Part shown: positions 51,798 to 60,463 of the stretch, one piece after another
Position numbering within the stretch: the stretch's first letter is position 1
How the letters are laid out: every line of letters starts with the position of its first letter
Assembly (NCBI GenBank): GCA_027698105.1
Contig: JAQERH010000001.1
Coordinates: 122,513-186,512, forward strand
Direction: 5' to 3'
Length of the DNA stretch: 64,000 nt
Origin: Lachnospiraceae bacterium AM93-12TA
GTDB taxonomy: Bacteria > Bacillota > Clostridia > Lachnospirales > Lachnospiraceae
Program-made: the position numbers and the translations under genes
The notes under the pieces: generated by a model
What the model was told of the DNA's origin: nothing
Databases searched by the model: none
Seen by the model: only the letters and a program-made list of their open reading frames with translations

Positions 51798-52754
51798 CTA
51801 GTTTAATTGTTCTTCCATCATATGAACGGTTTTTTCATAATCATCAATTATTTCCTGGAATTCCTCTGCATTTTTGTATACAACCGGCATATTGGCCTGT
51901 TTCATAGCGTTTACCAGTTTTTCAGAGGTCAAAATCTTCTCAAATTCTTTTTCCAGGAATTCCGCTGTCTCGTCCGGAATATCGGCCGGAGCTGATATTC
52001 CCCGAAAAGCTCCGTTGACCAGATCATATCCATATTCCTGAAAGGTGGGCACATCCGGAACAATATCCATAGGGCTGTCATTCATAATTCCAAGCCCTCT
52101 GATCGTTCCATCCTCTACCAGCGCCGCACCTTCTCCAGCTGATACAAGAGCGCAGTCTACATGTTTTCCTAAAAGCTGCTGAAACTGTTCATTGGCGCTG
52201 TCATTGTGAAGGTACTGAAATTTCACTCCCAATTTCTGTTCCATCTCAAGAGCTGCAATGTGAGGAGCCGTGGTATGCCCCGGCGTAGCCATCCTAAGCG
52301 TCCCTTTCTTTGCCGCCTCCACCAGTTCTTCCAAAGTTTCGTATTCTGAATCAGCCGCCACAATCAGCATCTGCGGATCGAAACAGAACATGGCAATCGG
52401 GCGGTAAGATTCTGGAGTAAAAATCGTTTCATTAAAAACAGGATTGGTGATAATCGATGAGGAGGATGCCAAAAGCGTATAGCCATCTGCCTTCGCGTTA
52501 GCCACTCTGGTCTGCCCTATAATTCCGCCGCCGCCCGGTACATTTTCAATAATCAGTGTATGTCCTGAAAAATACTCTTTTCCTGCAGCATCTGCAATCG
52601 TCCGACAGCAGATATCCACACCGCCGCCTGCATCAAAGGGAACAATTACCTTTAAATTTCTGTTAGGGAATTCCCCTCCCCCTGCACAGCCTGTTATTGC
52701 CGCCGTTCCTGCTGCCAGAAGAACAGACAGACACCATTTTTTCAATCTGCCCAT
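51798..52754 (-). CDS. Tripartite tricarboxylate transporter, substrate-binding lipoprotein (TctC family)
   Basis: A 318-residue secreted lipoprotein with the lipobox I-T-G-C (Cys about residue 23). The TctC fold is shown by V-I-V-P-F-D-A-G-G-G-V-D, P-G-G-G-G-I-I-G-Q and A-T-P-G-H-T-T-A-P-H. It delivers a carboxylate to TctA/TctB. The ligand is unknown. Its ATG overlaps the stop of the DUF1847 gene by one base (TAATG), so the two are coupled. Confidence 0.9.
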   Translation of the reverse strand: MGRLKKWCLSVLLAAGTAAITGCAGGGEFPNRNLKVIVPFDAGGGVDICCRTIADAAGKEYFSGHTLIIENVPGGGGIIGQTRVANAKADGYTLLASSSSIITNPVFNETIFTPESYRPIAMFCFDPQMLIVAADSEYETLEELVEAAKKGTLRMATPGHTTAPHIAALEMEQKLGVKFQYLHNDSANEQFQQLLGKHVDCALVSAGEGAALVEDGTIRGLGIMNDSPMDIVPDVPTFQEYGYDLVNGAFRGISAPADIPDETAEFLEKEFEKILTSEKLVNAMKQANMPVVYKNAEEFQEIIDDYEKTVHMMEEQLN

Positions 52755-53398
52755 TATCTCTTCTCTTCCTTTTCAGGATAAAATTTCTTTTTATAATATC
52801 CCTGGGCACAGTATACAGGAGCCAGAGGATTATGGCCTGTAACGCGATCTTTAACAGCAAGCACAGTAACCGGACTCTCAATATGCTTGAAAAACAGCGT
52901 ATCGTGTCCCACACACAGTCCCATCACCACATTAAATTCTGTTCCCGCTTCATTTAAAATTTCAGCCTGACCGATAGGATTGCACATGACCTCTTTCTCT
53001 GCATTTCCCGATAAGGTATATTCATCCTCCACTCCGATTACTGCTTTAGGAATTCCTCCATTTTTGCAGATTACAGATACCACCTCAAAGCCATGGTATT
53101 CTAAAATCTTTGAGACCTCTCTGGCTTCGCTTAACAGTCCCTTGCAGAAGGCAAAACCGATTTTCTGATATCCTGCCCGTTTCATAAAATGAATAATTTC
53201 GATCAGACGTGTGTCCTTTCCGTAGCCCTCTGCTTCTGTACAGGCAGAATGGTAGGCAATTCTCTGATTTTCTTCTTTCTTATATTCTTCCAGTGCTTTT
53301 TTCTGAACTGCTTCGTTTTTGCTGGGACATTCCGGCAGCGTTTTCTCCATATTTCTAGATGCGCATCCCGTCTGTCCGCATTTTGCGCAGGTGTACAT
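52754..53398 (-). CDS. DUF1847 protein, putative metal-binding
   Basis: A 214-residue protein of the DUF1847 family. The N-terminus is cysteine-rich (C4, C7, C12, then C24: M-Y-T-C-A-K-C-G-Q-T-G-C), suggesting metal or Fe-S binding. Later segments (F-A-F-C-K-G-L, C-N-P-I-G-Q-A, G-L-C-V-G-H-D) contain further conserved cysteines. Function is not established for the family. It is the first gene of the Tct operon, which is an uncommon pairing and hints at involvement in the use of the transported acid, or at regulation. Confidence 0.75.
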   Translation of the reverse strand: MYTCAKCGQTGCASRNMEKTLPECPSKNEAVQKKALEEYKKEENQRIAYHSACTEAEGYGKDTRLIEIIHFMKRAGYQKIGFAFCKGLLSEAREVSKILEYHGFEVVSVICKNGGIPKAVIGVEDEYTLSGNAEKEVMCNPIGQAEILNEAGTEFNVVMGLCVGHDTLFFKHIESPVTVLAVKDRVTGHNPLAPVYCAQGYYKKKFYPEKEEKR

Positions 53399-53588
53399 AG
53401 CAAATTCCTTTCCAATTTCTTTATTTTTTTCTATATTTCTATGATATTACTTATTTTTGTATATTTCAACAATTTCTGCCCTCATTTTATGTTTATTATT
53501 ATTAATTTTTCCAATACATACACAAGGATTATAGGTATTTTCTCTTAATGTTAAAGTAATTACTGCCTGATGCTGACTGCCAGATCAA

Positions 53589-53658
53589 AAAAAGCAGAGA
53601 GAAACCGGACCTGAAAGGGAGCACATCAGCTCTCTTCTCCGTTTTCTCTCTGCTTTTT
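53589..53658. terminator. Bidirectional terminator between yedF and DUF1847
   Basis: AAAAAGCAGAGAGAA pairs with TTCTCTCTGCTTTTT over 15 bases, with A-run and T-run on opposite sides. It lies between the two leftward genes and terminates yedF. Confidence 0.7.
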
Positions 53659-53678
53659 ACCCTGACATCAAAACTGCT

Positions 53679-54299
53679 CTATGGTCTTACCAGTAAAGCT
53701 GCCCCTGTCATCTTCTCTACGATCTCGTACATATTGGATACAGCTCCCACCTGCAGCTTGTCCTCCATACCCAGGTGCTTCAGGCAGGTTCCGCATGTTA
53801 AAATCTCCACGCCCTGTTCAGCCATATATTTTAAATCTTCCAGAGATTCACTGCCCTCTGCTGTCAGCTTAGCGCCTCCATTGTAGAACAGCATTGTTTC
53901 CGGAAGGGCCTCCTGACGGCTTACTGCGTAAATAAATCCTTTAATCAGAATCTTTCCCAGCTCCTCATCCGGCTCTCCCATCTTATCAGAAGCAATCACT
54001 ACTACTCTTCCTTTGGCAATTCCATCCTCAACCTTTACCTCTGCAGGCGCCTGTGCCTCGCCAGCCTCTGCTGCAGCGCCGTCTCCCGGTGTGAATACAA
54101 CTGCGTATTCTTTGTCAGAATGTTTTTCACTGGATACGTTCATGCCCTCGTGTCCTGCCAGTTTTGTCAGATTCTGAACAGCAATCTCATTGTCTACCAG
54201 AACTGTGATCTCCTCTGCTTTTTTCACTTCCTCTAAGACTTTCTTTGTCTCGATTACCGGCATAGGACATGCCTTTCCTCTCATATCAAGCTGCTTCAT
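53679..54299 (-). CDS. yedF: Sulfurtransferase-like selenium metabolism protein YedF
   Basis: A 206-residue two-domain protein. Residues 1-75 are a TusA-like domain with the active-site motif G-K-A-C-P-M-P-V (cysteine 11). Residues about 95-206 are a DsrE-like domain with E-I-L-T-C-G-T-C-L-K-H near residue 170. It is thought to handle reactive selenium with YedE. It is 19 kb from the selenium operon and has its own promoter with an overlapping operator-like dyad. Confidence 0.85.
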   Translation of the reverse strand: MKQLDMRGKACPMPVIETKKVLEEVKKAEEITVLVDNEIAVQNLTKLAGHEGMNVSSEKHSDKEYAVVFTPGDGAAAEAGEAQAPAEVKVEDGIAKGRVVVIASDKMGEPDEELGKILIKGFIYAVSRQEALPETMLFYNGGAKLTAEGSESLEDLKYMAEQGVEILTCGTCLKHLGMEDKLQVGAVSNMYEIVEKMTGAALLVRP

Positions 54300-54351
54300 T
54301 GCTTCTGCCTCCTGTTTCTATTTATTTTTCTTATTTTTATCAGCTTTTTTT

Positions 54352-54392
54352 ATTATACGGCTGTCCCTTTCACTCTGTCAATGAGTGAAAGG
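54352..54392 (-). promoter_or_regulatory. yedF promoter with an operator-like dyad over the -35
   Basis: Minus-strand TTGACA (54381-54376), 18 bases, TATAAT (54357-54352). CCTTTCACTC and GAGTGAAAGG (54366-54375 and 54383-54392) form a perfect 10-base dyad centred on the -35. A second dyad GCAGC/GCTGC lies just upstream. Confidence 0.6.
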
Positions 54393-54511
54393 CAGCGTCA
54401 GAAGCTGCGATTTATTAATTTTTTCTATAAACGATTCAATTCATTGATAAAATCACTATCTCATTTCCGGCTGTTTTCTTTCAGTAAAATTTTCGGCCTG
54501 AACCTCACATG

Positions 54512-54560
54512 AAAGCAGGCTCCAGCGAGAATGTCTTCCCTGCCGGAGCCTGCTTTTTTA
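54512..54560. terminator. Hairpin terminator after carB
   Basis: AAAGCAGGCTCC pairs with GGAGCCTGCTTT with a 21-base loop. The T-run TTTTTTATTTTT is on the plus strand side, and on the minus strand carB side the U-tract is short (GCTTTC). Confidence 0.55.
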
Positions 54561-54567
54561 TTTTTAA

Positions 54568-57500
54568 TTACTGCTCTTTAATCTCGCTGTGGAACTCCTG
54601 TAAGGACTTCACACCCAGATGTCCGTTCTTCTTAATCGTTCTGAGAGCCTGAACAGTAGCTTTCGCTGCTGCCATATTAGTAAAGTAAGGAATCTTGCCC
54701 TTAACAGCTGCCTTTCTGATGTAGCTGTCGTCTCCCATACCCTTTCTGTCAAGAGGAGTATTGATAATAATGTCTACCTCTCTGTTTGTAATCTTATCCA
54801 GGATATTCGGACGGCCCTCATCAATCTTGGCTACCTTCTTGGCCGGAAGTCCTGCTGCTACCATAATATCGCAGGTTCTTCCTGTTCCCATCAGCTCGAA
54901 GCCGCACTCATGGAAGCCGTTTGCAACCTCAATCAGCTCTGCCTTATCCTTGTCGTTGACACTTAACAGTACCGTTCCCTTAGCTGGAAGTCTTGTCTGA
55001 GTTGCCTCCTGAGCCTTGTAGATCGCCTCGCCTACATTCGCAGACATACCGAGAACCTCTCCTGTGGAACGCATCTCCGGTCCTAATACCGGGTCAACCT
55101 CCGGGAACATCTTGAACGGGAATACAGGCATCTTCACGCCGTAGTGAGGAATCTTCTTCTCCTTTAACTCCGGAACCGGTGAAGGACGTCCTGTCAGGTA
55201 GGATGTCATAATATCAGTAGCCAGCTTCACCATCTTAATGTTGCACACCTTAGATACAAGCGGCACGGTTCTGGACGCTCTCGGATTTGCCTCAAGCACG
55301 TAAACCTCTCCATCCTCGATAGCATACTGCATGTTCATCAGACCGACTACATGCATCTCCTTTGCGATTCTGCTGGTGTAGTCCTTGATGGTCTCTACCT
55401 GGTCAAGAGTCAGGTTTCTGGACGGAAGGATACATGCAGAGTCTCCGGAGTGGATTCCTGCCAGCTCAATGTGCTCCATAACAGCCGGAACAAATACGTT
55501 CTCGCCGTCGCTGATAGCGTCTGCCTCACACTCAGTCGCATGGTGGAGGAAACGGTCAATCAGAATCGGGCGATCCGGTGTCACGCCTACTGCCTGCTGC
55601 ATATAGAAGGACAGCGCGTTGTCATCATGAACAACCTCCATACCACGTCCGCCTAATACGTAGGAAGGACGAACCATAACCGGGTATCCAATCTTGTTGG
55701 CAATGGCAAGAGCCTCGTCTACATTGACAGCCATGCCTGACTCAGGCATGGGAATATTTAACTTATCCATCATCTCGCGGAATAAGTCTCTGTCCTCTGC
55801 CATGTCGATAGTCTCCGGAGTTGTTCCAAGGATGTTTACGCCATATTTCTTAAGATCAGCTGCCAGATTTAACGGAGTCTGTCCGCCGAACTGAGCAATC
55901 ACGCCAAGCGGTTTTTCCTTATTGTAGATGCTTAATACATCCTCCAGTGTCAGCGGCTCAAAATACAGCTTGTCAGAGGTATCGTAGTCTGTAGATACTG
56001 TCTCCGGATTGCAGTTTACGATAATGGTCTCAAATCCCAGCTCCTTCAGGGCTAATGCAGCGTGTACACAGCAGTAGTCAAACTCAATACCCTGGCCGAT
56101 ACGGTTCGGGCCGCCGCCGAGAATCATAATCTTCTTATTGTCTGTGCACGGGCTCTGATCCTTAATGTGGTAGCTGGAGTAGTAGTATGCAGAATCCTCT
56201 GTTGCGCTTACGTGTACGCCTTCCCAGCCTTCCTCAATGCCTGCCTCTGTTCTGGCATCGCGGACTGCCTCCTCGGAAATCTCCAGAAGCTCGCTTAAAT
56301 ATTTATCAGCAAAGCCGTCTAACTTAGCCTGACGCAGCACCTCAGCCGGAGGAACCTGTCCCTTATACTTGAGAAGAGCTTCTTCTTCCTCCACTAATTC
56401 CTTCATCTGGGCAATGAAGTAGCTCTTAATCTGTGTCAGATTATGAAGCTCCTCCACAGTAGCTCCCTTTCTCAGTGCCTCGTACATGATGAACTGACGC
56501 TCGCTGGAAACTGTGTGAAGCATGGAAAGCAGCTCTTTTTTCGTCTTTCCTTCAAAGCCTGCATGGCCCAGTCCATAGCGGCCTCTCTCCAGGCTTCGGA
56601 TGGCCTTCTGGAAAGCTTCCTTGTAGGTCTTTCCGATACTCATAACCTCGCCTACAGCCTTCATCTGTGTGCCTAATTTATCCTGGGAACCTTTGAATTT
56701 CTCAAATGCCCAGCGTGCGAACTTGATAACAATGTAGTCGCCGGACGGAACGTACTTATCGAGGGTGCCGTACTTTCCGCATGGAATCTCGTCCAGCGTC
56801 ATGCCTGTAGCCAGCATAGCGGATACAAGGGCAATTGGGAAACCTGTTGCCTTGGAAGCAAGGGCTGAGGAGCGGGAGGTACGGGGATTGATCTCGATGA
56901 CAATATCACGGTCTGTCTTCGGATCATGAGCCCACTGCACGTTGGTTCCGCCGATTACCTGAATTGCCTCTACAATCTTATAGGACTTCTCCTGAAGACG
57001 CTTCTGAACCTCCTCAGAAATAGTCAGCATCGGAGCGGAACAGAAAGAATCTCCTGTGTGAACGCCGACTGGATCGATGTTCTCGATGAAGCAGACAGTA
57101 ATCATGTTGTTCTTAGAATCACGGACAACCTCTAACTCCAGCTCTTCCCATCCAAGAATGGATTCCTCTACAAGAACCTGTCCTACCATACTTGCCTGAA
57201 GACCTCTGGCGCAGACTGTCTTTAACTCCTCCACATTATATACAAGGCCGCCGCCCTCGCCGCCCATGGTGTAGGCCGGACGGAGTACAACCGGATATCC
57301 TAACTTGTCGGCAATCTCCAGGGCCTGCTCTACAGAGTAAGCAACCTCACTTCTGGCCATCTCGATTCCAAGGCTTGACATAGTCTCCTTAAACTCTTCT
57401 CTGTCCTCTCCGCGCTCAATAGCGTCTACCTGTACGCCGATTACCTGTACGTTATATTTGTCGAGAACGCCTGCAGCTGCCAGCTCAGAACACAGGTTTA

Positions 57501-57783
57501 ATCCTGACTGTCCTCCCAGGTTTGGAAGAAGGGCGTCCGGGCGCTCCTTTGCAATAATCTGCTCAAGGCGATCTACGTTCAGCGGTTCAATATAGGTAAC
57601 GTCTGCTGTCTCCGGATCGGTCATAATCGTAGCCGGGTTGGAGTTTACCAGCACAATTTCATATCCAAGCTTTTTAAGAGCCTTACATGCCTGAGTTCCA
57701 GAGTAGTCAAACTCACATGCCTGTCCGATGATGATTGGACCGGAGCCAATAATCATTACTTTGTGAATGTCATTTCTTCTCAT
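54568..57783 (-). CDS. carB: Carbamoyl-phosphate synthase large subunit
   Basis: The 1071-residue synthetase makes carbamoyl phosphate from bicarbonate, ATP and ammonia for pyrimidine and arginine synthesis. Two homologous ATP-grasp halves are visible, each with a G-S-G-P-I-I-I-G-Q-A/G-G-G-P-N-R-I-G-Q-G start and a G-G-E-G-G-G-L or G-G-R-G-M-E-V glycine loop. The C-terminal MGS-like allosteric domain follows. No carA (glutaminase subunit) lies beside it; it stands alone behind its own promoter. Confidence 0.97.
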   Translation of the reverse strand: MRRNDIHKVMIIGSGPIIIGQACEFDYSGTQACKALKKLGYEIVLVNSNPATIMTDPETADVTYIEPLNVDRLEQIIAKERPDALLPNLGGQSGLNLCSELAAAGVLDKYNVQVIGVQVDAIERGEDREEFKETMSSLGIEMARSEVAYSVEQALEIADKLGYPVVLRPAYTMGGEGGGLVYNVEELKTVCARGLQASMVGQVLVEESILGWEELELEVVRDSKNNMITVCFIENIDPVGVHTGDSFCSAPMLTISEEVQKRLQEKSYKIVEAIQVIGGTNVQWAHDPKTDRDIVIEINPRTSRSSALASKATGFPIALVSAMLATGMTLDEIPCGKYGTLDKYVPSGDYIVIKFARWAFEKFKGSQDKLGTQMKAVGEVMSIGKTYKEAFQKAIRSLERGRYGLGHAGFEGKTKKELLSMLHTVSSERQFIMYEALRKGATVEELHNLTQIKSYFIAQMKELVEEEEALLKYKGQVPPAEVLRQAKLDGFADKYLSELLEISEEAVRDARTEAGIEEGWEGVHVSATEDSAYYYSSYHIKDQSPCTDNKKIMILGGGPNRIGQGIEFDYCCVHAALALKELGFETIIVNCNPETVSTDYDTSDKLYFEPLTLEDVLSIYNKEKPLGVIAQFGGQTPLNLAADLKKYGVNILGTTPETIDMAEDRDLFREMMDKLNIPMPESGMAVNVDEALAIANKIGYPVMVRPSYVLGGRGMEVVHDDNALSFYMQQAVGVTPDRPILIDRFLHHATECEADAISDGENVFVPAVMEHIELAGIHSGDSACILPSRNLTLDQVETIKDYTSRIAKEMHVVGLMNMQYAIEDGEVYVLEANPRASRTVPLVSKVCNIKMVKLATDIMTSYLTGRPSPVPELKEKKIPHYGVKMPVFPFKMFPEVDPVLGPEMRSTGEVLGMSANVGEAIYKAQEATQTRLPAKGTVLLSVNDKDKAELIEVANGFHECGFELMGTGRTCDIMVAAGLPAKKVAKIDEGRPNILDKITNREVDIIINTPLDRKGMGDDSYIRKAAVKGKIPYFTNMAAAKATVQALRTIKKNGHLGVKSLQEFHSEIKEQ

Positions 57784-57876
57784 GTTTTCTCCCTCTCATT
57801 GTCACCAGTTTGCGTTTGCTTTCTTTATGTCTGCCAGGGCTTCCTTACATTCAGGCCCTAGTTAACCATTATCAGC

Positions 57877-57905
57877 ATTATAATAGAAAAATCTGGCTCT
57901 GTAAA
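57877..57905 (-). promoter_or_regulatory. Promoter of carB
   Basis: Minus-strand TTTACA, 17 bases, TATAAT, about 95-120 bases before the start codon. The leader has no obvious PyrR-type anti-terminator that I can identify with confidence. Confidence 0.65.
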
Positions 57906-57993
57906 TAAAAAATTTTACTTTTGATGTAGAATTTTGTCTTCCATTTTCCTTGTTTTTGTGCTATACTGACAAGGATATAGTGGGGTATTATTT

Positions 57994-58033
57994 CCGGCTG
58001 GCGGCTGTCATGGCAGGCAGGCCGGTTTTCTTT
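57994..58033 (+). terminator. Terminator-like hairpin in the leader of the DUF3842 gene
   Basis: CCGGCTG and CAGGCCGG pair with one bulge, followed by TTTTCTTTT. It lies 21 bases upstream of the DUF3842 start and downstream of a TATACT (57963), so it may attenuate transcription. Confidence 0.5.
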
Positions 58034-58054
58034 TATCATCAGAGAGGTTTACAT

Positions 58055-58489
58055 ATGAGAGGACTGCAGATTGTAATTATTGACGGCCAGGGTGGCCGTA
58101 TGGGAAAAGGCATTGTGGAGCAGCTGAAGAAACGCTTCCCTGAGCTTCCCCTCACCGCCGTGGGAACCAACAGTATCGCCACTGCGGCCATGATTAAGGC
58201 AGGAGCCGACTGGGGCGCTACCGGTGAAAATCCTGTAATCGTCAACAGCCGCTCGGCAGATATCATTATCGGGCCGGTAGGCATTGTTATCGCAGATTCC
58301 CTGCTGGGAGAGGTGACGGAAACTATGGCGGCTGCAGTGGGAAAAAGCGCCGCTCACAAGCTTTTAATCCCTGTCAGCCATCGGTGCAGCCATACTATTC
58401 TGGGGTGCGGGGAGCTTCCTCTGTCTGACTACATCAGAATGGCCTGCGACGAGGTAGAAAAGCGCCTCAAGGAAAACAGCATTTCCTAA
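58055..58489 (+). CDS. DUF3842 protein, function unknown
   Basis: A 144-residue protein of the DUF3842 family. The start M-R-G-L-Q-I-V-I-I-D-G-Q-G-G-R-M-G has a glycine-rich P-loop-like or Rossmann-like first turn. A conserved S-H-R-C-S-H-T and C-G-E-L-P-L-S-D-Y follow. The family is common in Lachnospiraceae and other Clostridia and has no assigned function. The ATG at 58055 is chosen on AGAGAGG; the longer frame covers the leader hairpin. Confidence 0.8.
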   Translation: MRGLQIVIIDGQGGRMGKGIVEQLKKRFPELPLTAVGTNSIATAAMIKAGADWGATGENPVIVNSRSADIIIGPVGIVIADSLLGEVTETMAAAVGKSAAHKLLIPVSHRCSHTILGCGELPLSDYIRMACDEVEKRLKENSIS

Positions 58490-58522
58490 AACGTGTCCCA
58501 TGATAAAATGTTCCGCAGCAGC

Positions 58523-58578
58523 AAAAAGGCAGATGCAGGGCATATCCTTTTGAGGATGCGCCTGCACCTGCCTTTTTT
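58523..58578. terminator. Bidirectional terminator between DUF3842 and ribF
   Basis: AAAAAGGCAG-A-TGCAGG pairs with CCTGCA-C-CTGCCTTTTTT, with A-run and T-run on opposite sides, serving both convergent genes. Confidence 0.85.
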
Positions 58579-58598
58579 CATGTTTGCATTCTGATGTC

Positions 58599-59525
58599 TT
58601 ACCGCCGGTTCTGATGCCAGATTCGGCCCTTTTCTTTATCTCCCAGAACCTGTGCTTTCAGTTCTTCCACTGATTCAAACTTTCGTTCCGGCCGCATAAA
58701 AGTCAAAAGCCTTACCTTCACATCTTTCCCGTAAATATCTTTCTTCCAGTCATAAATGTGAGTTTCTACTCCTGCCGGGTGTTCTCCCTTGATAGTAGGC
58801 TTTCTGCCGATATTTGTAATGCCCGGATATACAGCTCCGTCTATCTCCACCTCTGACAGATACACGCCGAAGGCAGGCAGATGCTTCTGGGAAGGCGGCA
58901 GCAGATTCACTGTGGGAAAGCCCATGCCTGTCCCCAGGTGTTTTCCGTGAACCACCCGCCCCTGAATGGAATAGGTGTAGCCTAACAGCTCGTTGGCCTT
59001 TTCGATCCGTCCGGCGGCCAGCTCCTCTCTGATATAGGTGCTGCTGATTTCCCGCTCTCCGTCCATGGCTTTTTCCACCACGACCAGGTCATAGTGAAGC
59101 CGCTCCGCGTTGGCTTTCAAAAACTCAATGTCCCCGCTTCTCTTATATCCGAAATGAAAATCCGTGCCTGCTACAATCGCCCTGGCATTCATCTGCTCTT
59201 TCAGCACATGAATCACAAATTCCTCTGGGGTCATGGAAGCCACCTGCTCGTTAAATGGATATTCCACCAGATAGTCTACACCGGCATCTTTCAGATTCTC
59301 AAATCGCTCTTCATTAGTGGTAATCATGGTCTGAAGCTTCTTCCGGATCAGGGTTCCCGGCGCTGTCTCGAAGGTGAAGACTGCCGTTTTACAGCCCTGC
59401 TTCCTGAATTGAAACAGCTCCTCCAGAAGCTTTTTGTGGCCTCTGTGCAGTCCGTCAAATTTTCCAAGGGTTACAGCTGTCGGCTCCCCGATCTGAAATT
59501 CCCTGGTTCCTCTGATGTATTCCAT
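58599..59525 (-). CDS. ribF: Bifunctional riboflavin kinase/FMN adenylyltransferase
   Basis: Makes FMN and FAD from riboflavin. The N-terminal adenylyltransferase has G-K-F-D-G-L-H-R-G-H (residues about 19-28) and the S-S-T-Y-I-R motif. The C-terminal kinase has G-R-V-V-H-G-K-H-L-G-T-G-M-G-F-P-T-V-N. The protein is 308 residues. The start at 59525 has GGGAGGAG 7 bases upstream and lies two bases after the truB stop; an upstream ATG would overlap truB. Last gene of the infB operon. Confidence 0.93.
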   Translation of the reverse strand: MEYIRGTREFQIGEPTAVTLGKFDGLHRGHKKLLEELFQFRKQGCKTAVFTFETAPGTLIRKKLQTMITTNEERFENLKDAGVDYLVEYPFNEQVASMTPEEFVIHVLKEQMNARAIVAGTDFHFGYKRSGDIEFLKANAERLHYDLVVVEKAMDGEREISSTYIREELAAGRIEKANELLGYTYSIQGRVVHGKHLGTGMGFPTVNLLPPSQKHLPAFGVYLSEVEIDGAVYPGITNIGRKPTIKGEHPAGVETHIYDWKKDIYGKDVKVRLLTFMRPERKFESVEELKAQVLGDKEKGRIWHQNRR

Positions 59526-59527
59526 AG

Positions 59528-60463
59528 CTAGTCTCCTCCCAGAAAAATTTTCCTCGGCTTCCACTTCTTCTCAGCCGCCCTGTACTCATACACACCGATG
59601 AAGCGGCTGCTTCCATCGTACACGCGGCACATTCTGCCGTTCTGTTCTAATCCGCCTTCCTCTGCGCTGTTCTCCCATCGTCCCCTGGCCTGTTCTTTTA
59701 AGAAAAAGTTTCCGTTAGCCAGAAGCCTGTCCAGGGTCTCATCCTCTGAGCAGAAGGCGGGAAGGCCGGAAAACATCTGATCGACTGGAATAATCTGCTC
59801 CTCAATGGTTCCTGCGTTTACAAGATCCTCCACCTGGGATAAGGTCAGGCTGTCTTTTACCTGGAAACGATCCACCTGGGTTCTGAGCAGGTGCTCCATA
59901 CAGGCGCCGCAGCCCAGTTTTTCCCCAATATCATAACAGAGGGTTCTGATATAAGTGCCTTTGGAGCAGTGAACCGTCATAGTCACTCTGGGCAGATCTA
60001 CCTTATCAATGGAGAGGCTTAAAATTTCCACCGGCCTTGCCTGGCGTTCTACTTCTTTACCCTCTCTGGCCAGCTCATAGAGCTTTTTCCCATTTACCTT
60101 GAGAGCAGAGTACATGGGAGGAATCTGGTGGTACAGACCCACAAAACTTTCTGCGGCTTCTGCCGCAGCGGCTTCATCAATTCCCTCAGTGCTTCTCTCT
60201 GAAAGAACGGTTCCCGTGGTATCCTGCGTGTCTGTAGAGACTCCTAACAGCATCACTGCCTGGTAGGTTTTCGTCTTGTCTGTCAGCATATCGCAGAGCT
60301 TCGTCCCTTTTCCCAGGCATACAGGAAGAACTCCCTCCGCCGCCGGGTCAAGAGTGCCTGTGTGGCCGATTTTTTTCTGCTTTAAAATCCCTCGAAGCTT
60401 GGCTACTACATCGTGGGAGGTATAGCCAGGCTCCTTGTAAATATTAATTACTCCGTGAAACAT
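59528..60463 (-). CDS. truB: tRNA pseudouridine(55) synthase
   Basis: Isomerises U55 in the T-loop of tRNAs. Motif II G-H-T-G-T-L-D-P-A-A-E-G-V-L carries the catalytic Asp (about residue 39), and K-T-Y-Q-A and C-S-K-G-T-Y-I-R-T-L follow. It has 311 residues. Start at 60463 is set by GGGAGG; it overlaps nrnA by 16 bases. Confidence 0.95.
   Translation of the reverse strand: MFHGVINIYKEPGYTSHDVVAKLRGILKQKKIGHTGTLDPAAEGVLPVCLGKGTKLCDMLTDKTKTYQAVMLLGVSTDTQDTTGTVLSERSTEGIDEAAAAEAAESFVGLYHQIPPMYSALKVNGKKLYELAREGKEVERQARPVEILSLSIDKVDLPRVTMTVHCSKGTYIRTLCYDIGEKLGCGACMEHLLRTQVDRFQVKDSLTLSQVEDLVNAGTIEEQIIPVDQMFSGLPAFCSEDETLDRLLANGNFFLKEQARGRWENSAEEGGLEQNGRMCRVYDGSSRFIGVYEYRAAEKKWKPRKIFLGGD

Noticed and set aside
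53383..53404. Sigma-54-like GG-N10-GC (TTGGAAAGGAATTTGCT, minus strand) at the start of the DUF1847 gene
   Set aside because: It contains the Shine-Dalgarno sequence and runs into the start codon, so its start site would lie inside the gene; the -24 half is TTGGAAA, not TTGGCAC.
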